Notes: generated by a model not told the origin, from the letters alone. A stretch of DNA of 64,000 nucleotides from Aliiroseovarius sp. (GCF_030148435.1 NZ_JASBTN010000001.1:62001-126000), one strand, 5' to 3'. Shown: positions 36,846 through 47,070, numbered from the stretch's first letter. Translations and numbers: made by a program.

Positions 36846-37295
36846 ATGGCGAGCCACAGCGCAGAAGTTATCACGGGCGGGGTCGTCCTGGCCGGGGCAG
36901 TCGGCTTCTTCCTTTATGCCAGCCAGATCGCGGGCTATTCCGGCACGGGCGCGCTGGACAGTTACACGGCGTCCTTCCGTTCGGTCGAAGGCATCTCGAT
37001 CGGCACTGATGTGCGTCTGGCAGGCGTCAAGGTCGGATCCGTCACCGACATGGATCTGAACCCGACCACTTTCCGCGCCGACACCACATTCTCGGTGCAA
37101 TCTGACGTGCCTCTGCCCGAAGACACCGCCGTGGTAATCTCCTCCGAAGGGCTGCTGGGCGGTTCCTTTGTCGAGCTTTTGCCGGGTGGTTCGCCCTTCA
37201 ACCTCGATCCGGGAGCCGAGATCGAAGATACGCAAAGCTCGGTCAGCGTGGTTAATCTCCTGATGAAATTCGTAGCTGGCGGAGAAGAGGAGTGA
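36846..37295 (+). CDS. mlaD: MlaD-family outer-membrane lipid asymmetry protein
   Basis: A 149-residue protein with one N-terminal membrane anchor (about 8-28) and a single MCE domain (about 38-115, with SVEGISIGTDVRLAGVKVG and SEGLLGGSFVELLPGG). MlaD forms the periplasmic hexamer of the Mla phospholipid transporter at the inner membrane. The other mla genes are not adjacent here, which is usual in this group. Its TGA overlaps the GTG start of the DUF2155 gene by four bases, so the two are coupled. Confidence 0.93.
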   Translation: MASHSAEVITGGVVLAGAVGFFLYASQIAGYSGTGALDSYTASFRSVEGISIGTDVRLAGVKVGSVTDMDLNPTTFRADTTFSVQSDVPLPEDTAVVISSEGLLGGSFVELLPGGSPFNLDPGAEIEDTQSSVSVVNLLMKFVAGGEEE

Positions 37296-37651
37296 TCCGT
37301 TCCGCGCTTGTCGCCCTCATGGCCCTGACCGCCCCTGTCTTGGCGCAGGACGAGGCCAGCATCGGCACCGGTGCAACGTTGCGCGGGCTGGACAAGCACG
37401 CGGGCACGGCGGTGGACCTGCCGCTGCGCGCGGGCCAAACCGTGTCGCTGGGGTGGTTGCAGATCACACTCGCCGAATGCCGTTATCCGACCACAAATCC
37501 GTCGGGCGATGCCTTTGCCTATCTGGTGATCCGCGAGGAGGCCGGCGAAGCAGCGATCTTCGAAGGCTGGATGGTCGCCTCCTCGCCAGCGCTGAACGCG
37601 CTGGACCATGGGCGTTACGACGTGTGGGTGTTGAACTGCACCACCGATTGA
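37292..37651 (+). CDS. DUF2155 domain periplasmic protein
   Basis: A 119-residue secreted protein with a signal peptide (MIRSALVALMALTAPVLA) and a DUF2155 beta-sandwich-like domain. The conserved elements are ATLRGLDKHAGT, SLGWLQITLAECRYP and [27 protein letters not shown], containing two cysteines that may pair. The function is unknown. It starts with GTG overlapping the mlaD stop and ends convergent with aat: the last 37 bases overlap the 3' end of aat on the other strand. Confidence 0.9.
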   Translation: MIRSALVALMALTAPVLAQDEASIGTGATLRGLDKHAGTAVDLPLRAGQTVSLGWLQITLAECRYPTTNPSGDAFAYLVIREEAGEAAIFEGWMVASSPALNALDHGRYDVWVLNCTTD

Positions 37652-38304
37652 GCGTCGGGCAGGGGACGGGCGTGGATGTCCGCAGCACCCTGCAAAGCCT
37701 GTTCCAGCAGATCGTGATACTGATCGCGCGGGATTTCTACTCCGCCCAGGCTGGCCAGGTGATCGGTCAGGAACTGCGTGTCGAACAGGGTGAAGCCGCA
37801 GCCGGACAGATGGGCCACCGCATGGGCCAGTGCAATCTTTGACGCGTCCCGGCGGCGCGAGAACATGCTTTCCCCGAAAAAGGCCCGCCCGAGGCTGACT
37901 CCATAGGTGCCGCCGACCAGAGCGTCGCCGTCCCAGACCTCGAAACTGTGGGCGAATCCCATGCGGTGCAGCGCCCTGTAGAGGTCAAAGATCGTCTCGT
38001 TGATCCATGTCTCGTCCCGATCGGAGCAGCCCTGCACCACGCCCGCGAAATCCTCGTCCAGTGAGATACGGAAGGGTGTCTGGCGGATACGTTTGCGCAA
38101 GGAGCGGGACAGACGAAACCCGTCCAGGGGCAACACGCCGCGCATGTCCGGATCGACCCAGAAAACGCGCGGGTCGTCGCGGCCGTCAGCCATGGGAAAG
38201 ATTCCCATGGCATAGGCTCTGAGGAGCAGTTCGGGTGTCAGCTCCGGGTCATGGTCCTGATCATGCGGGGGCGGGGCCAAGGGGCCCTCAGCCCATGTTG
38301 GCAT
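37615..38304 (-). CDS. aat: Leucyl/phenylalanyl-tRNA--protein transferase
   Basis: A 229-residue GNAT-fold enzyme that adds Leu or Phe to proteins with N-terminal Lys or Arg, marking them for ClpS/ClpAP breakdown (N-end rule). Motifs: [47 protein letters not shown] and [18 protein letters not shown] chose ATG 38304, which overlaps the accC stop by 17 bases; homology begins after about residue 20, so a later start (TTG around 38280) is possible. Its 3' end overlaps the convergent DUF2155 gene. Confidence 0.94.
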   Translation of the reverse strand: MPTWAEGPLAPPPHDQDHDPELTPELLLRAYAMGIFPMADGRDDPRVFWVDPDMRGVLPLDGFRLSRSLRKRIRQTPFRISLDEDFAGVVQGCSDRDETWINETIFDLYRALHRMGFAHSFEVWDGDALVGGTYGVSLGRAFFGESMFSRRRDASKIALAHAVAHLSGCGFTLFDTQFLTDHLASLGGVEIPRDQYHDLLEQALQGAADIHARPLPDAQSVVQFNTHTS

Positions 38305-39634
38305 CCAGCCAGCGTTCCAGCCAGTGGATGTTGTAATCGCCCGAGTGGATGTCATCTTCTTCCAGAAGCGCGTGAAACAGCGGCACGGTGGTGTCCACCC
38401 CGTCCACGATCAGCTCGCCCAGGGCACGATGCAGGCGCGACAGCGCCTCGGCCCGGTCACGGCCATGCACGATCAGCTTGCCGATCAGCGAATCGTAATA
38501 GGGCGGGATCGAATAGCCGTCATAAAGCGCCGAATCCATGCGCACACCCAGCCCGCCGGGGGCGTGGTATTGGGTGATCTTGCCCGGGCAGGGGGCGAAG
38601 TTCGGCAGGCGTTCGGCGTTGATGCGGATTTCGATCGCGTGGCCGTTCACCACCAGGTCGTCCTGGGTGAACGAGAGCGGCAGCCCTTCGGCCACACGGA
38701 TCTGTTCGCGCACAAGGTCGACACCGAAAATGGCTTCGGTCACGGGGTGTTCCACCTGCAGACGGGTGTTCATCTCGATGAAATAGAACTCGCCATCTTC
38801 ATAGAGGAACTCGACCGTGCCGGCGCCGGCATAGCCCATCTCGGCAACGGCCTTGGCGCAAATGCCACCGATCCTGGCGCGTTCTTCGGGCGTAATGCAG
38901 GGGCCGGGGGCCTCTTCAAAAACCTTCTGGTGTCGGCGCTGCAGCGAGCAGTCGCGCTCGGCCAGGTGAACCCCGCCGCCCTGACCGTCGCCAAAGACCT
39001 GCACTTCGATGTGACGCGGCCGCTGGAGGTATTTCTCCATATAGACCTCGTCATTGCCGAACGCGGCTTTCGCTTCCGACCGTGCGGTGGAAAAGGCGGT
39101 GTCGATGTCGGCTTCGGTTTCGGCGACCTTCATGCCGCGCCCGCCGCCACCAGCGGTGGCCTTGATGATCACCGGGTAGCCCATCTCGGCCGCCATCTTG
39201 CGCGCCGAAGCCAGGTCCGGCACACCACCATCGGACCCGGGCACCACCGGGATGCCCAGCTTGATCGCGGTATCCTTGGCGGTAATCTTGTCGCCCATCA
39301 TGCGGATATGCTTGGCCGAGGGGCCGATGAAGGCGATCTCGTGGTCTTCAAGCGCCTGCACGAAATTGGCGTTCTCCGACAGGAAACCATAGCCAGGGTG
39401 CACGGCCTGTGCGCCGGTGATCTCGCAGGCGGCGATGATACCGGCAATCGACAGGTAGCTGTCGGTGCCCGGCGGGGGGCCAATGCAGACGCTCTCGTCG
39501 GCCATACGCACATGCATGGCATCGACATCGGCGGTGGAATGCACAGCCACGGTCTTGATGCCCATTTCGCGGGCGGCGCGGATGACGCGCAGGGCGATCT
39601 CTCCGCGGTTGGCGATCAGGATTTTCTCGAACAT
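38288..39634 (-). CDS. accC: Acetyl-CoA carboxylase biotin carboxylase subunit
   Basis: A 448-residue ATP-grasp enzyme that carboxylates the biotin on AccB, the first half of malonyl-CoA synthesis. It has the opening [17 protein letters not shown], the glycine-rich ATP loop [13 protein letters not shown], and the active-site stretch [16 protein letters not shown] followed by DLVREQI. Length is typical. It starts 11 bases after accB on the same strand, and aat overlaps its end. Confidence 0.97.
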   Translation of the reverse strand: MFEKILIANRGEIALRVIRAAREMGIKTVAVHSTADVDAMHVRMADESVCIGPPPGTDSYLSIAGIIAACEITGAQAVHPGYGFLSENANFVQALEDHEIAFIGPSAKHIRMMGDKITAKDTAIKLGIPVVPGSDGGVPDLASARKMAAEMGYPVIIKATAGGGGRGMKVAETEADIDTAFSTARSEAKAAFGNDEVYMEKYLQRPRHIEVQVFGDGQGGGVHLAERDCSLQRRHQKVFEEAPGPCITPEERARIGGICAKAVAEMGYAGAGTVEFLYEDGEFYFIEMNTRLQVEHPVTEAIFGVDLVREQIRVAEGLPLSFTQDDLVVNGHAIEIRINAERLPNFAPCPGKITQYHAPGGLGVRMDSALYDGYSIPPYYDSLIGKLIVHGRDRAEALSRLHRALGELIVDGVDTTVPLFHALLEEDDIHSGDYNIHWLERWLDANMG

Positions 39635-39645
39635 CCCGGCCGCCC

Positions 39646-40140
39646 TTATTCGACGATCATCAGAGGCGCGCCGAATTCGACGGGGGCGCCGTCTTCGACC
39701 AGAATGCGTTTCACCGTGCCGGAATGCGGCGCGGGGATCTGGTTCATGGTCTTCATGGCTTCGATGATCAGCACGGTCTGGCCTTCCGACACCTGATCAC
39801 CGACCTTGACGAAGGAGGGCGCACCGGGCTCGGGTTGCAGATAGGCGGTGCCGACCATCGGCGAGGGCACGGCACCGGGGTGGTTCGCCGGATCCTCGGC
39901 GGCCTCGGGGGCGGGGGCAGCAGCAGCGGCCGCCACGGGTGCAGCGGCGGGGACCGGGGCCGCAGCCACGGGGGCAGCAACCTGCGCGACCACTTCCTTT
40001 GCGCGGCTGACGCGCACGTTCAGGGCGTTGTTCTCGCCATATTCGCGCATGACCTCCAACTCGGTCAGGTCATTTTCCTGAAGCAGCTCGGCCAGTGCCT
40101 GGATAAAGGCCACGTCGTTGTCGTGCGATTTCTTTGTCAT
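39646..40140 (-). CDS. accB: Acetyl-CoA carboxylase biotin carboxyl carrier protein
   Basis: A 164-residue carrier. The N-terminal domain ([20 protein letters not shown]) is followed by a long Ala/Pro-rich linker (about 52-90) and the biotinyl domain with EAMKTMNQI, Lys130 being the biotinylated residue. It forms acetyl-CoA carboxylase with AccC next to it; accA and accD are elsewhere. On the minus strand TATATA lies about 60 bases upstream and could be part of its promoter. Confidence 0.97.
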   Translation of the reverse strand: MTKKSHDNDVAFIQALAELLQENDLTELEVMREYGENNALNVRVSRAKEVVAQVAAPVAAAPVPAAAPVAAAAAAPAPEAAEDPANHPGAVPSPMVGTAYLQPEPGAPSFVKVGDQVSEGQTVLIIEAMKTMNQIPAPHSGTVKRILVEDGAPVEFGAPLMIVE

Positions 40141-40388
40141 GCCGTCCTCGACCCAATTCGCCCGCGTCGCTTGGCGGGCTGATGAAGTTTCCAGCTATAT
40201 AGACGTAGGGGAAAGGGGAGAAAAGGGGGCGCGGGCATTCCCTTGCAGTAAGCGCCGGGGCGGAATGCCGCGCCGGTGCTGTCTCAGCCGTGCAAAGGGG
40301 GGGCTGGGCCGGGTGTCCGGGGCCGCTATCTGTTTGAACGGAAAGACAACCCCGGCGAAAATGGCGGGTTGCGGCGGCACCGGCCCGG

Positions 40389-40868
40389 TCAGGCGGCATT
40401 CGCCCCGCTGGAGGGCGTGTCATATGGCTGCTCCAACTGCGCCACGCCCACGCGTTCGGCCGGTTCAAGCGCCCGGCTCTCGACCGTGACGGCGGCTGGG
40501 GCCGCGTCCGCCTCCGCACTGTCCGTGTCGGCATGCGCCGTGGGCCTGACCGCTTCGGCGTCCCGGTCGTGGTTGCGGGTGGCTTCCAGCCGGGCAAGCG
40601 TCGCCTGCAAGTCTTGTTCGACCTCCAGCAACGTGACTTCGAAAGTCGGCGGGGGGCCGGTCTGCACGTCCGGGTCGCGCCGCGCCGCATGGAGGTCGCG
40701 CGCCGCGTCAGCGGCGGTCCCATCCCGGTGGGCCGTGTTTGCATCCGTCTGCGCCCGATCCGTGCGCCGGCTTTCGTCGATCACCGGAACCTCGGGCGGT
40801 GTGCGTGTCGGCATCTGCGCGGCAATGCTGGCCTGTGCGCCGAAAGGTGCCGGTCCTGAGATGTCCAT
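40389..40868 (-). CDS. Hypothetical disordered, alanine/aspartate-rich protein
   Basis: A 159-residue protein starting MDISGPAPFGAQ, preceded by AGGAG nine bases before ATG, which supports it as a real gene. It has no signal peptide or membrane helix. Composition is rich in Ala, Asp, Arg, Thr and Pro, so it is largely disordered, with one helical stretch around FEVTLLEVEQDLQATLARLE (about residues 77-96) that could form a coiled coil. I recognise no domain. It is on the same strand as accB, upstream of it, with a 248-bp gap that holds no other gene. Confidence 0.65.
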   Translation of the reverse strand: MDISGPAPFGAQASIAAQMPTRTPPEVPVIDESRRTDRAQTDANTAHRDGTAADAARDLHAARRDPDVQTGPPPTFEVTLLEVEQDLQATLARLEATRNHDRDAEAVRPTAHADTDSAEADAAPAAVTVESRALEPAERVGVAQLEQPYDTPSSGANAA

Positions 40869-40973
40869 TTTCCGTGCTCCTGTGCCTGGTTCAATCAGGA
40901 GCCCCCACGGTCGTACAGGTTAGACCCAGGTGATGAACCAGGGGTTAACGCCAGAAGGTTTCGGGTGTCAGGG

Positions 40974-41591
40974 TTAACGTGGCGTTAGCGCGTGGCGATA
41001 CAGATGATCCAGGAACCGTGCGGCATCGGCGAAATGCTCATCCGTTCGCGGGGTCAGAATCGCGCGGACCTGGGTGTCAAAATCCGCGTAATGCTGCGTT
41101 GTCGACCAGATCGAGAAAATCAGATGGTAGGGGTCTACATCGGCCAGGCGCCCTGCGGCGATCCATCCGCGCAGGACCTTGGCCTTTTCATCCACCAGAG
41201 CTTTCAGAGGCCCTTCGATCTGGTCGTGGATGCGCGGTGCGCCCTGCACGATTTCATTGGCAAACAGGCGGCTTTCCCGGGGCAGGTCGCGCGCCATGTC
41301 CAGCTTGCGCAGCACATAGGCGATGATTTCCTCGACCGGGTCGCCGTCATCCTTCAATGCCCTGAGCGGCTCAAGCCAGCTTTCCATCAACCCGGACAGC
41401 AGCTCGGTGTGGATCGCTTCCTTCGACGGGAAATAATAGAGCAGGTTCGGTTTGGACAGCCCGGCCTCCCGGGCGATCTGATCCAGGGTGGAGCCGCGAA
41501 ACCCGTGGCGCGAGAACACCTCCAGCGCGGCCTCCAGGATCGTTGCCCGGTTGCGTTCCTGTATCCGCGTACGTGGTCGCGCGCTCGACAT
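40974..41591 (-). CDS. TetR-family regulator (RutR/YcdC-like)
   Basis: A 205-residue repressor: N-terminal TetR helix-turn-helix (about 10-60, TLDQIAREAGLSKPNLLYYF) and a C-terminal domain of the YcdC type (around MESWLEPLRALKDDGDP). RutR binds pyrimidines, but no pyrimidine catabolic genes are here, so the ligand is unknown. It may act on the nearby acyl-CoA/Liv cluster. I use ATG 41591; the frame is open to 41651. Confidence 0.9.
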   Translation of the reverse strand: MSSARPRTRIQERNRATILEAALEVFSRHGFRGSTLDQIAREAGLSKPNLLYYFPSKEAIHTELLSGLMESWLEPLRALKDDGDPVEEIIAYVLRKLDMARDLPRESRLFANEIVQGAPRIHDQIEGPLKALVDEKAKVLRGWIAAGRLADVDPYHLIFSIWSTTQHYADFDTQVRAILTPRTDEHFADAARFLDHLYRHALTPR

Positions 41592-41665
41592 GTACTGCCC
41601 TCCACTGGTCCGGGGTTCGCCAAGGTTTGAATGTGCAGGGATTTCAGCCAAAGTTCAACATTTGG

Positions 41666-42217
41666 CTACAATGGCATACCAGAAAACTTGGCCACGAGCT
41701 CGGGCAGTTTACGCGCGCCGAATTTCTCCAGAAGCCGGGCGCGATGGGCCTCGACGGTTCGATAGGACAGGCCCAGCTCCAGGCCGATCTCCTTCGAGGT
41801 CTGCCCCTGGCAGGTCAGGATCGCGATCTCGCGTTCGCGCGGGGTCAGTTCGACGACAGGCCGTTCCGAGGACAGGTCGACAAAGCTCCAGACCCCACGG
41901 CGAAACGGGTTGTCCGGCGTCACGCTCTGCCCACGGACCCGGCACCAGAACAGCTCGCCATCCAGACGCCGCATGACCCGTTCATCCTCGTAACGCCCAC
42001 TTTCGCGCATGACTTCCAGCCCGCGCGCCCCGATCCGCTCATAGTCCTGCGCGGTCGGATAGACCCGCGCCAGCGGCGTGTCGGCGAATTCATCGGCGGG
42101 GGCGCCGAACATCTCGCCAAAGCGCAGGTTGGCGACGCGCACCACCCGGTCTTCCAGGATGGCCAGCCCGATGGGGGCGTTGAGAAAGGCGATTTCATTC
42201 AGGTCCATGGCCTGCAT
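41666..42217 (-). CDS. PAS-domain LuxR-family transcriptional regulator
   Basis: A 183-residue protein with an N-terminal PAS domain (about 8-110; LNAPIGLAILEDRVVRVAN to FWCRVRGQSV) and a C-terminal LuxR helix-turn-helix (about 120-180; ELTPREREIAILTCQGQTSKE, then YRTVEAHRARLLEKFGA). It has no receiver domain, so the PAS domain probably senses a small molecule. It is divergent from the thiolase operon, and a perfect inverted repeat (42247-42262) lies between them. I infer that it regulates that operon. Confidence 0.92.
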   Translation of the reverse strand: MQAMDLNEIAFLNAPIGLAILEDRVVRVANLRFGEMFGAPADEFADTPLARVYPTAQDYERIGARGLEVMRESGRYEDERVMRRLDGELFWCRVRGQSVTPDNPFRRGVWSFVDLSSERPVVELTPREREIAILTCQGQTSKEIGLELGLSYRTVEAHRARLLEKFGARKLPELVAKFSGMPL

Positions 42218-42246
42218 CCTGCCCTGTCGGCGCGGGCATTTCCAGA

Positions 42247-42262
42247 CGCGTATTTCTACGCG
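42247..42262. promoter_or_regulatory. Inverted-repeat operator candidate for the PAS-LuxR regulator
   Basis: CGCGTA-TTTC-TACGCG is a perfect 6-bp inverted repeat 55 bases before the thiolase ATG and 30 bases before the regulator start, well placed for a LuxR-type dimer. Confidence 0.5.
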
Positions 42263-42317
42263 ATTGCGCGACCGATGGTCCCGGTCCCATGCTTAGGGCA
42301 GCGAAAAGGAGGCCCGC

Positions 42318-43475
42318 ATGGTGCATATCGTTGGTTGGGGACATACGAAATTCGGCAAGCTCACGGAGATGGATCTGGAGGCGCTGATCACGGCAGCCGG
42401 GGGGGAGGCCCTGACCCATGCCGGTGTGGCGCCGAAGGATGTGGACGGCATCTGGGTCGGCCATTTCAACGGCGGCATGGTGGGGGACGGGTTTCCGTCG
42501 TCGCTGGCGTTGTCGATCCATCCGGACCTGCGCTTCACCCCGGCAACGCGGGTCGAGAACGCCTGTGCCTCGGGCGCGGCGGCCATCTTTGCCGCGCGCA
42601 ATGCGATCGAGGCCGGGCGCTGCAAGATCGCCCTGGTGATCGGCGCCGAGAAGATGACCCACCTGCCCACAGCCGAGGTCGCCAAGGGGCTGGGCCATGC
42701 CGCCTACCAGGCCGAAGAAGCCGGGATGAGCTTCCCGCAGGTCTTTGCCGGATTTGCGCGGGCCTATTTCGACAAATGGGGCGACCACAGCCAGGCGCTG
42801 GCCGAGATCGCGGCCAAGAACCACCTGAACGCTATGGACAACCCGCTGGCGCAGTTGCACAAGCCGCTGCCGGTCGAATTCTGCGCCGAGGTGAGCGAGA
42901 AGAACCCGATGGTGGCCGACCCTCTGAAGGTGACGGATTGTTCGCTGGTCTCGGACGGGGCGGCGGCGCTGGTGCTGGTCTCGGACGACGTGGCCGCGAC
43001 CATGCCCCGCGCGGTCAGGCTGCGGGCCGCCGAGCAGGTCAATGACCTCTTGCCCATGTCGCGCCGCGATCTGACTGCATTCGAGGGACCTCGCCGGGCG
43101 ATTGGCCAGGCACTTGAGGTGGCCGGGCTGGGGTTGGCGGATCTTGATCTGGCCGAGGTGCATGACTGTTTCACCATTGCCGAGCTGATGATCTACGAGG
43201 CCATGGGGTTGGCGGAACCGGGTCAGGGGGCGCGGCTTCTGACAGACGGCACCGTACGGCGCGGCGGCGTGCTGCCGGTCAACCTATCGGGCGGGCTCAA
43301 GGCCAAGGGCCACCCGGTCGGCGCGACCGGCGTGTCGATGCATGTTCTGGTGGCGCGTCAGCTCGCGGGGGAGGCCGAGGCAATGCAGCTGCCCGGTGCT
43401 TCCAAGGGGCTGGTTTTCAACATGGGCGGGTCGGGCGTGGCATCATACGCCTCCGTACTAGAGGGCGTGCGATGA
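42318..43475 (+). CDS. Thiolase-family acetyl-CoA acetyltransferase (SCP2-thiolase type)
   Basis: A 385-residue thiolase of the non-decarboxylating SCPx-like group. It has the nucleophile in RVENACASGAAAI, the His of VHDCFTIAELM in place of the classical NEAF His motif, and the GHPVGATG loop. It would cleave or form a 3-ketoacyl-CoA. AGGAGG lies seven bases before ATG 42318. It is the first gene of an operon with overlapping (ATGA) acyl-CoA ligase and SDR genes. Confidence 0.92.
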   Translation: MVHIVGWGHTKFGKLTEMDLEALITAAGGEALTHAGVAPKDVDGIWVGHFNGGMVGDGFPSSLALSIHPDLRFTPATRVENACASGAAAIFAARNAIEAGRCKIALVIGAEKMTHLPTAEVAKGLGHAAYQAEEAGMSFPQVFAGFARAYFDKWGDHSQALAEIAAKNHLNAMDNPLAQLHKPLPVEFCAEVSEKNPMVADPLKVTDCSLVSDGAAALVLVSDDVAATMPRAVRLRAAEQVNDLLPMSRRDLTAFEGPRRAIGQALEVAGLGLADLDLAEVHDCFTIAELMIYEAMGLAEPGQGARLLTDGTVRRGGVLPVNLSGGLKAKGHPVGATGVSMHVLVARQLAGEAEAMQLPGASKGLVFNMGGSGVASYASVLEGVR

Positions 43476-44953
43476 ACATCGCGCTCTGGCTCGAACGGAT
43501 CGCAACCACGCAGGGCGACCGGCCAGCACTGTTTCGCGGGGCCAAGCAGGTGGCGGATTACGCCGGGTTCCACCGCGCCGCCACCGGGCTTGCCGGGGCG
43601 CTGAGGGCGCGCGGGATCCGCCCGGGCGACCGCGTGGCCATGTTCATGAAGAACTGCCCGGAGTTCCTGATCGCGCTCTACGGTATCTGGGCCACCGGCG
43701 CGGCGGCCGTGCCGATCAACGCCAAGCTCCACCCGAAGGAAGCCGCCTTTATCATCGAAAACGCGGGGGCAAAACTGGCGGTGGTCACGCCTGCCCTGGG
43801 TCTGGAAACGGCCAGTGACGTGGAGGTTTTGCACGGGGAGGGCTTCGACGCAGCCTGCGTCCATGACCCGGTGCCGGTGCTGAGCCGGGGCAAGGATGAC
43901 CTGGCCTGGCTGTTCTACACCTCCGGCACGACCGGCCAGCCCAAGGGGGTGCGCATTACCCATGGCATGTTGGTGACAATGTCGCTGGGCTATCTGGCCG
44001 ATGTGGACGAGGTGCATGGCGAGGACGCCGCCTTCTACATGGCGCCGATGAGCCACGGCGCGGGGCTTTATGCGCCCGTGCATGTGCTGCACGGCGCGCG
44101 TCATATCTGCCCGATGTCGGGCGGGTTCGACGAGGTCGAACTGCTGGATGCAGCCGAAGCGCAGGGCCCGCTGTCCATGTTCATGGCGCCGACCATGGTT
44201 CGCCGCCTGACCGATGTGGCAAAACGCGAGGGACGCCGTGGCGAAGGGATCAAGACGATCGTCTATGGTGGCGGGCCGATGTACCTGGCCGATATCGTCG
44301 AGGCGGTGGACTGGTTCGGCCCCCGGTTCGTGCAGATTTACGGCCAGGGCGAATGCCCGATGGCGATCACCGCGCTGTCACGCGAGGAGGTGGCGGACCG
44401 CAGCCATCCGAACTGGCAGGCACGGCTGGCCTCGGTCGGCCGCGCGCAAAGCGTGGTGGAACTGGCCATCGACGGGGCGAAGGCGCCCGGGGATGTGGGC
44501 GAGATCATGGCGCGGGGCCTGCCGGTCATGCCGGGGTATTGGCGCAACCTCGAAGCCACCAATGCGACCCTGGTCGATGGCTGGCTGCATACCGGCGACA
44601 TGGGGTTCCTGGACGCGGATGGCTATCTGACCCTGCGGGATCGGTCGAAGGACGTGATCATCTCGGGCGGGTCGAACATTTATCCGCGGGAAGTCGAAGA
44701 GGCGCTGTTGACCCTTGAGGGCGTGCGCGAAGTGTCCGTTGTCGGCCAGCCGGACGCGGAATGGGGCGAGGTCGTGGTGGCCTTCGTGGTCGGCGACGCG
44801 CTCAGTGATACGGATCTTGACGCTCATTGCCTTGCACATATCGCACGTTTCAAGCGACCGAAGGCCTATATTCGCGTCGATAGCTTACCAAAAAACAACT
44901 ACGGCAAGGTTTTGAAGACCGAGCTGCGTAAACTGCTGGAGGAAGAATCATGA
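43472..44953 (+). CDS. Acyl-CoA synthetase (AMP-binding family)
   Basis: A 493-residue ANL-superfamily ligase activating a carboxylic acid to its CoA thioester through an acyl-AMP. Motifs: LFYTSGTTGQPKGV (P-loop), YGQGECPMAI (A4-like), DGWLHTGDMGFLD (A7), RSKDVIISGGSNIYPREVE (A8) and the catalytic Lys in KNNYGKVLKTELR. The chain length or aromatic nature of the substrate is not clear. It overlaps the thiolase stop by four bases and the SDR start by four bases. Confidence 0.93.
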   Translation: MNIALWLERIATTQGDRPALFRGAKQVADYAGFHRAATGLAGALRARGIRPGDRVAMFMKNCPEFLIALYGIWATGAAAVPINAKLHPKEAAFIIENAGAKLAVVTPALGLETASDVEVLHGEGFDAACVHDPVPVLSRGKDDLAWLFYTSGTTGQPKGVRITHGMLVTMSLGYLADVDEVHGEDAAFYMAPMSHGAGLYAPVHVLHGARHICPMSGGFDEVELLDAAEAQGPLSMFMAPTMVRRLTDVAKREGRRGEGIKTIVYGGGPMYLADIVEAVDWFGPRFVQIYGQGECPMAITALSREEVADRSHPNWQARLASVGRAQSVVELAIDGAKAPGDVGEIMARGLPVMPGYWRNLEATNATLVDGWLHTGDMGFLDADGYLTLRDRSKDVIISGGSNIYPREVEEALLTLEGVREVSVVGQPDAEWGEVVVAFVVGDALSDTDLDAHCLAHIARFKRPKAYIRVDSLPKNNYGKVLKTELRKLLEEES

Positions 44954-45753
44954 CAGATCTGACAGGAAAGACCGCGTTGGTGACAGGGTCGGTTCAGGGG
45001 ATCGGACTGGCGGTGGCCAAAGCGCTGGCCGAGGCTGGCGCCCGCATTGCGGTGCATGGGCTGGCGGATGCCGAAACCGCCAGCGAAGTTTGTGCCGAGA
45101 TCACCGCGCAGGGCGCGCCGGAAGTGCGGTTCTTTGGTACCGATCTGCGCGAACCCGACCGTATCGACCGCATGATGGCGGAACTTGAGGTCTGGGGCGG
45201 GGTGGACGTGTTGGTCAACAATGCCGGCATCCAGCATACCGCCCCGCTGGCCGAGATGCCGCGCGAGACCTGGGCGGCAATCCTGGATGTGAACCTGTCG
45301 GCCGCCTTCCACACCATGCAGGCGGCAATGCCGGGCATGGCCGAACGGGGCTATGGCCGGGTGGTGAATATCGCCTCGGTTCACGGGCTGGTTGCCTCGG
45401 TCAACAAGGCGCCTTATTGCGCGGCGAAATTCGGGCTGGTGGGGTTAAGCCGTGTTGCCGCGCTGGAATATGCGGCCCAGGGCGCGAAGGCCAGAGGAGG
45501 CGTGACGGTGAATTGCATAGCGCCGGGCTGGACCGAAACCGCGATCATCGAGCCGCAGGTGGCGGCGCGGGCGGCGCTGCATGGCGGCGACCGGGATGCG
45601 GGCGTCGCCGATCTGCTGGCCGAGAAGCAGCCCAGCCGCCGCCTGTCCGATCCGTCCGAGATCGGGGCACTGGCACTGTGGCTCTGCGATCCGGTGGCAC
45701 ATAACGTAACCGGCACGACCATCCCGGTGGATGGCGGCTGGACCGCGCAATAG
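44950..45753 (+). CDS. Short-chain dehydrogenase, 3-hydroxybutyrate dehydrogenase-like
   Basis: A 267-residue classical SDR: GSVQGIGLAVAKALA for NAD(P) binding, NNAGIQH, the catalytic Ser in NIASVHGLV, and Tyr/Lys in PYCAAKFG. The SVHGLVASVNKAPYCAAK stretch resembles D-3-hydroxybutyrate dehydrogenases, so it probably oxidises a 3-hydroxy acid or its CoA ester. Together with the ligase and thiolase it would form a short route: activate, oxidise, cleave. Confidence 0.9.
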   Translation: MTDLTGKTALVTGSVQGIGLAVAKALAEAGARIAVHGLADAETASEVCAEITAQGAPEVRFFGTDLREPDRIDRMMAELEVWGGVDVLVNNAGIQHTAPLAEMPRETWAAILDVNLSAAFHTMQAAMPGMAERGYGRVVNIASVHGLVASVNKAPYCAAKFGLVGLSRVAALEYAAQGAKARGGVTVNCIAPGWTETAIIEPQVAARAALHGGDRDAGVADLLAEKQPSRRLSDPSEIGALALWLCDPVAHNVTGTTIPVDGGWTAQ

Positions 45754-45795
45754 CGATCCATTGGGGCAGGGCGGTGCAGAGCGCCCCGCTCAAAC

Positions 45796-46074
45796 TCAGC
45801 GGCAGCGTGCCTCGTAATAGGTGCCGTCGCCGCGCGCATAGGCGCAAAGGCCGGTCTGCTGGTTGCGCGCCACAACGGTGCCGGCGGCGGCTCCGGCCAG
45901 GGCGGCAAGCACGGTCCAGTTGCTATTGGCGTTCACAATGTCCGCGGCAAGCAGACCTGCCGCCGCACCGCCCAGGGCTCCCACAGCCAGCTGCTGATCC
46001 GGTGTGAGCGTGTTGTAGCAGCCAGCCAAACCCAGACTCGCCGAAAGGGTCAGGGCTGTCAGTTTCACTCGCAT
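45796..46074 (-). CDS. Small glycine-zipper lipoprotein
   Basis: About 92 residues with a lipoprotein signal (MRVKLTALTLSASLGLAGCYN; lipobox Leu-Ala-Gly-Cys at residue 19). Behind it are two glycine/alanine-rich segments (VGALGGAAAGLLAADIV and AALAGAAAGTVVA) typical of glycine-zipper outer-membrane lipoproteins, and a C-terminal part with two Cys (GLCAYARGDGTYYEARC). GGAAGG precedes ATG 46074. The role is unknown, perhaps envelope integrity. It is convergent with the SDR gene. Confidence 0.82.
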   Translation of the reverse strand: MRVKLTALTLSASLGLAGCYNTLTPDQQLAVGALGGAAAGLLAADIVNANSNWTVLAALAGAAAGTVVARNQQTGLCAYARGDGTYYEARCR

Positions 46075-46188
46075 GGGCCTTCCTTTCTTGCTGTCGCGTC
46101 CCGCGTCTACAATTCGCCCAAACGATACCGCCTTCAACCTCGGGGTGATCCTGTACTTCTGACAGGCTGAAACCCGCCGGAATTCGGG

Positions 46189-46219
46189 GAAAAAAAGGCC
46201 GGTGCACGAAGCACCGGCC
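46189..46219 (-). terminator. Terminator of the Liv operon
   Basis: GGCCGGTGC (46197-46205) and GCACCGGCC (46211-46219) form a perfect 9-bp stem with a five-base loop, followed on the minus strand by seven or eight Ts (46196-46189). It is a strong intrinsic terminator 48 bases after the livF stop. Confidence 0.93.
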
Positions 46220-46267
46220 GACAGGGAGTGAGGACACAGGGGTGTGCCCTCCGGGGAGTCGAATGTC

Positions 46268-47059
<792 letters not shown>

Positions 47060-47070
47060 TGATGCCTCCC

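Noticed and set aside
40974-40989. TTAA-N7-TTAG at the end of the TetR gene as a CtrA site
   Set aside because: It overlaps the stop codon of the gene with no promoter needed there, so a coincidence is more likely.
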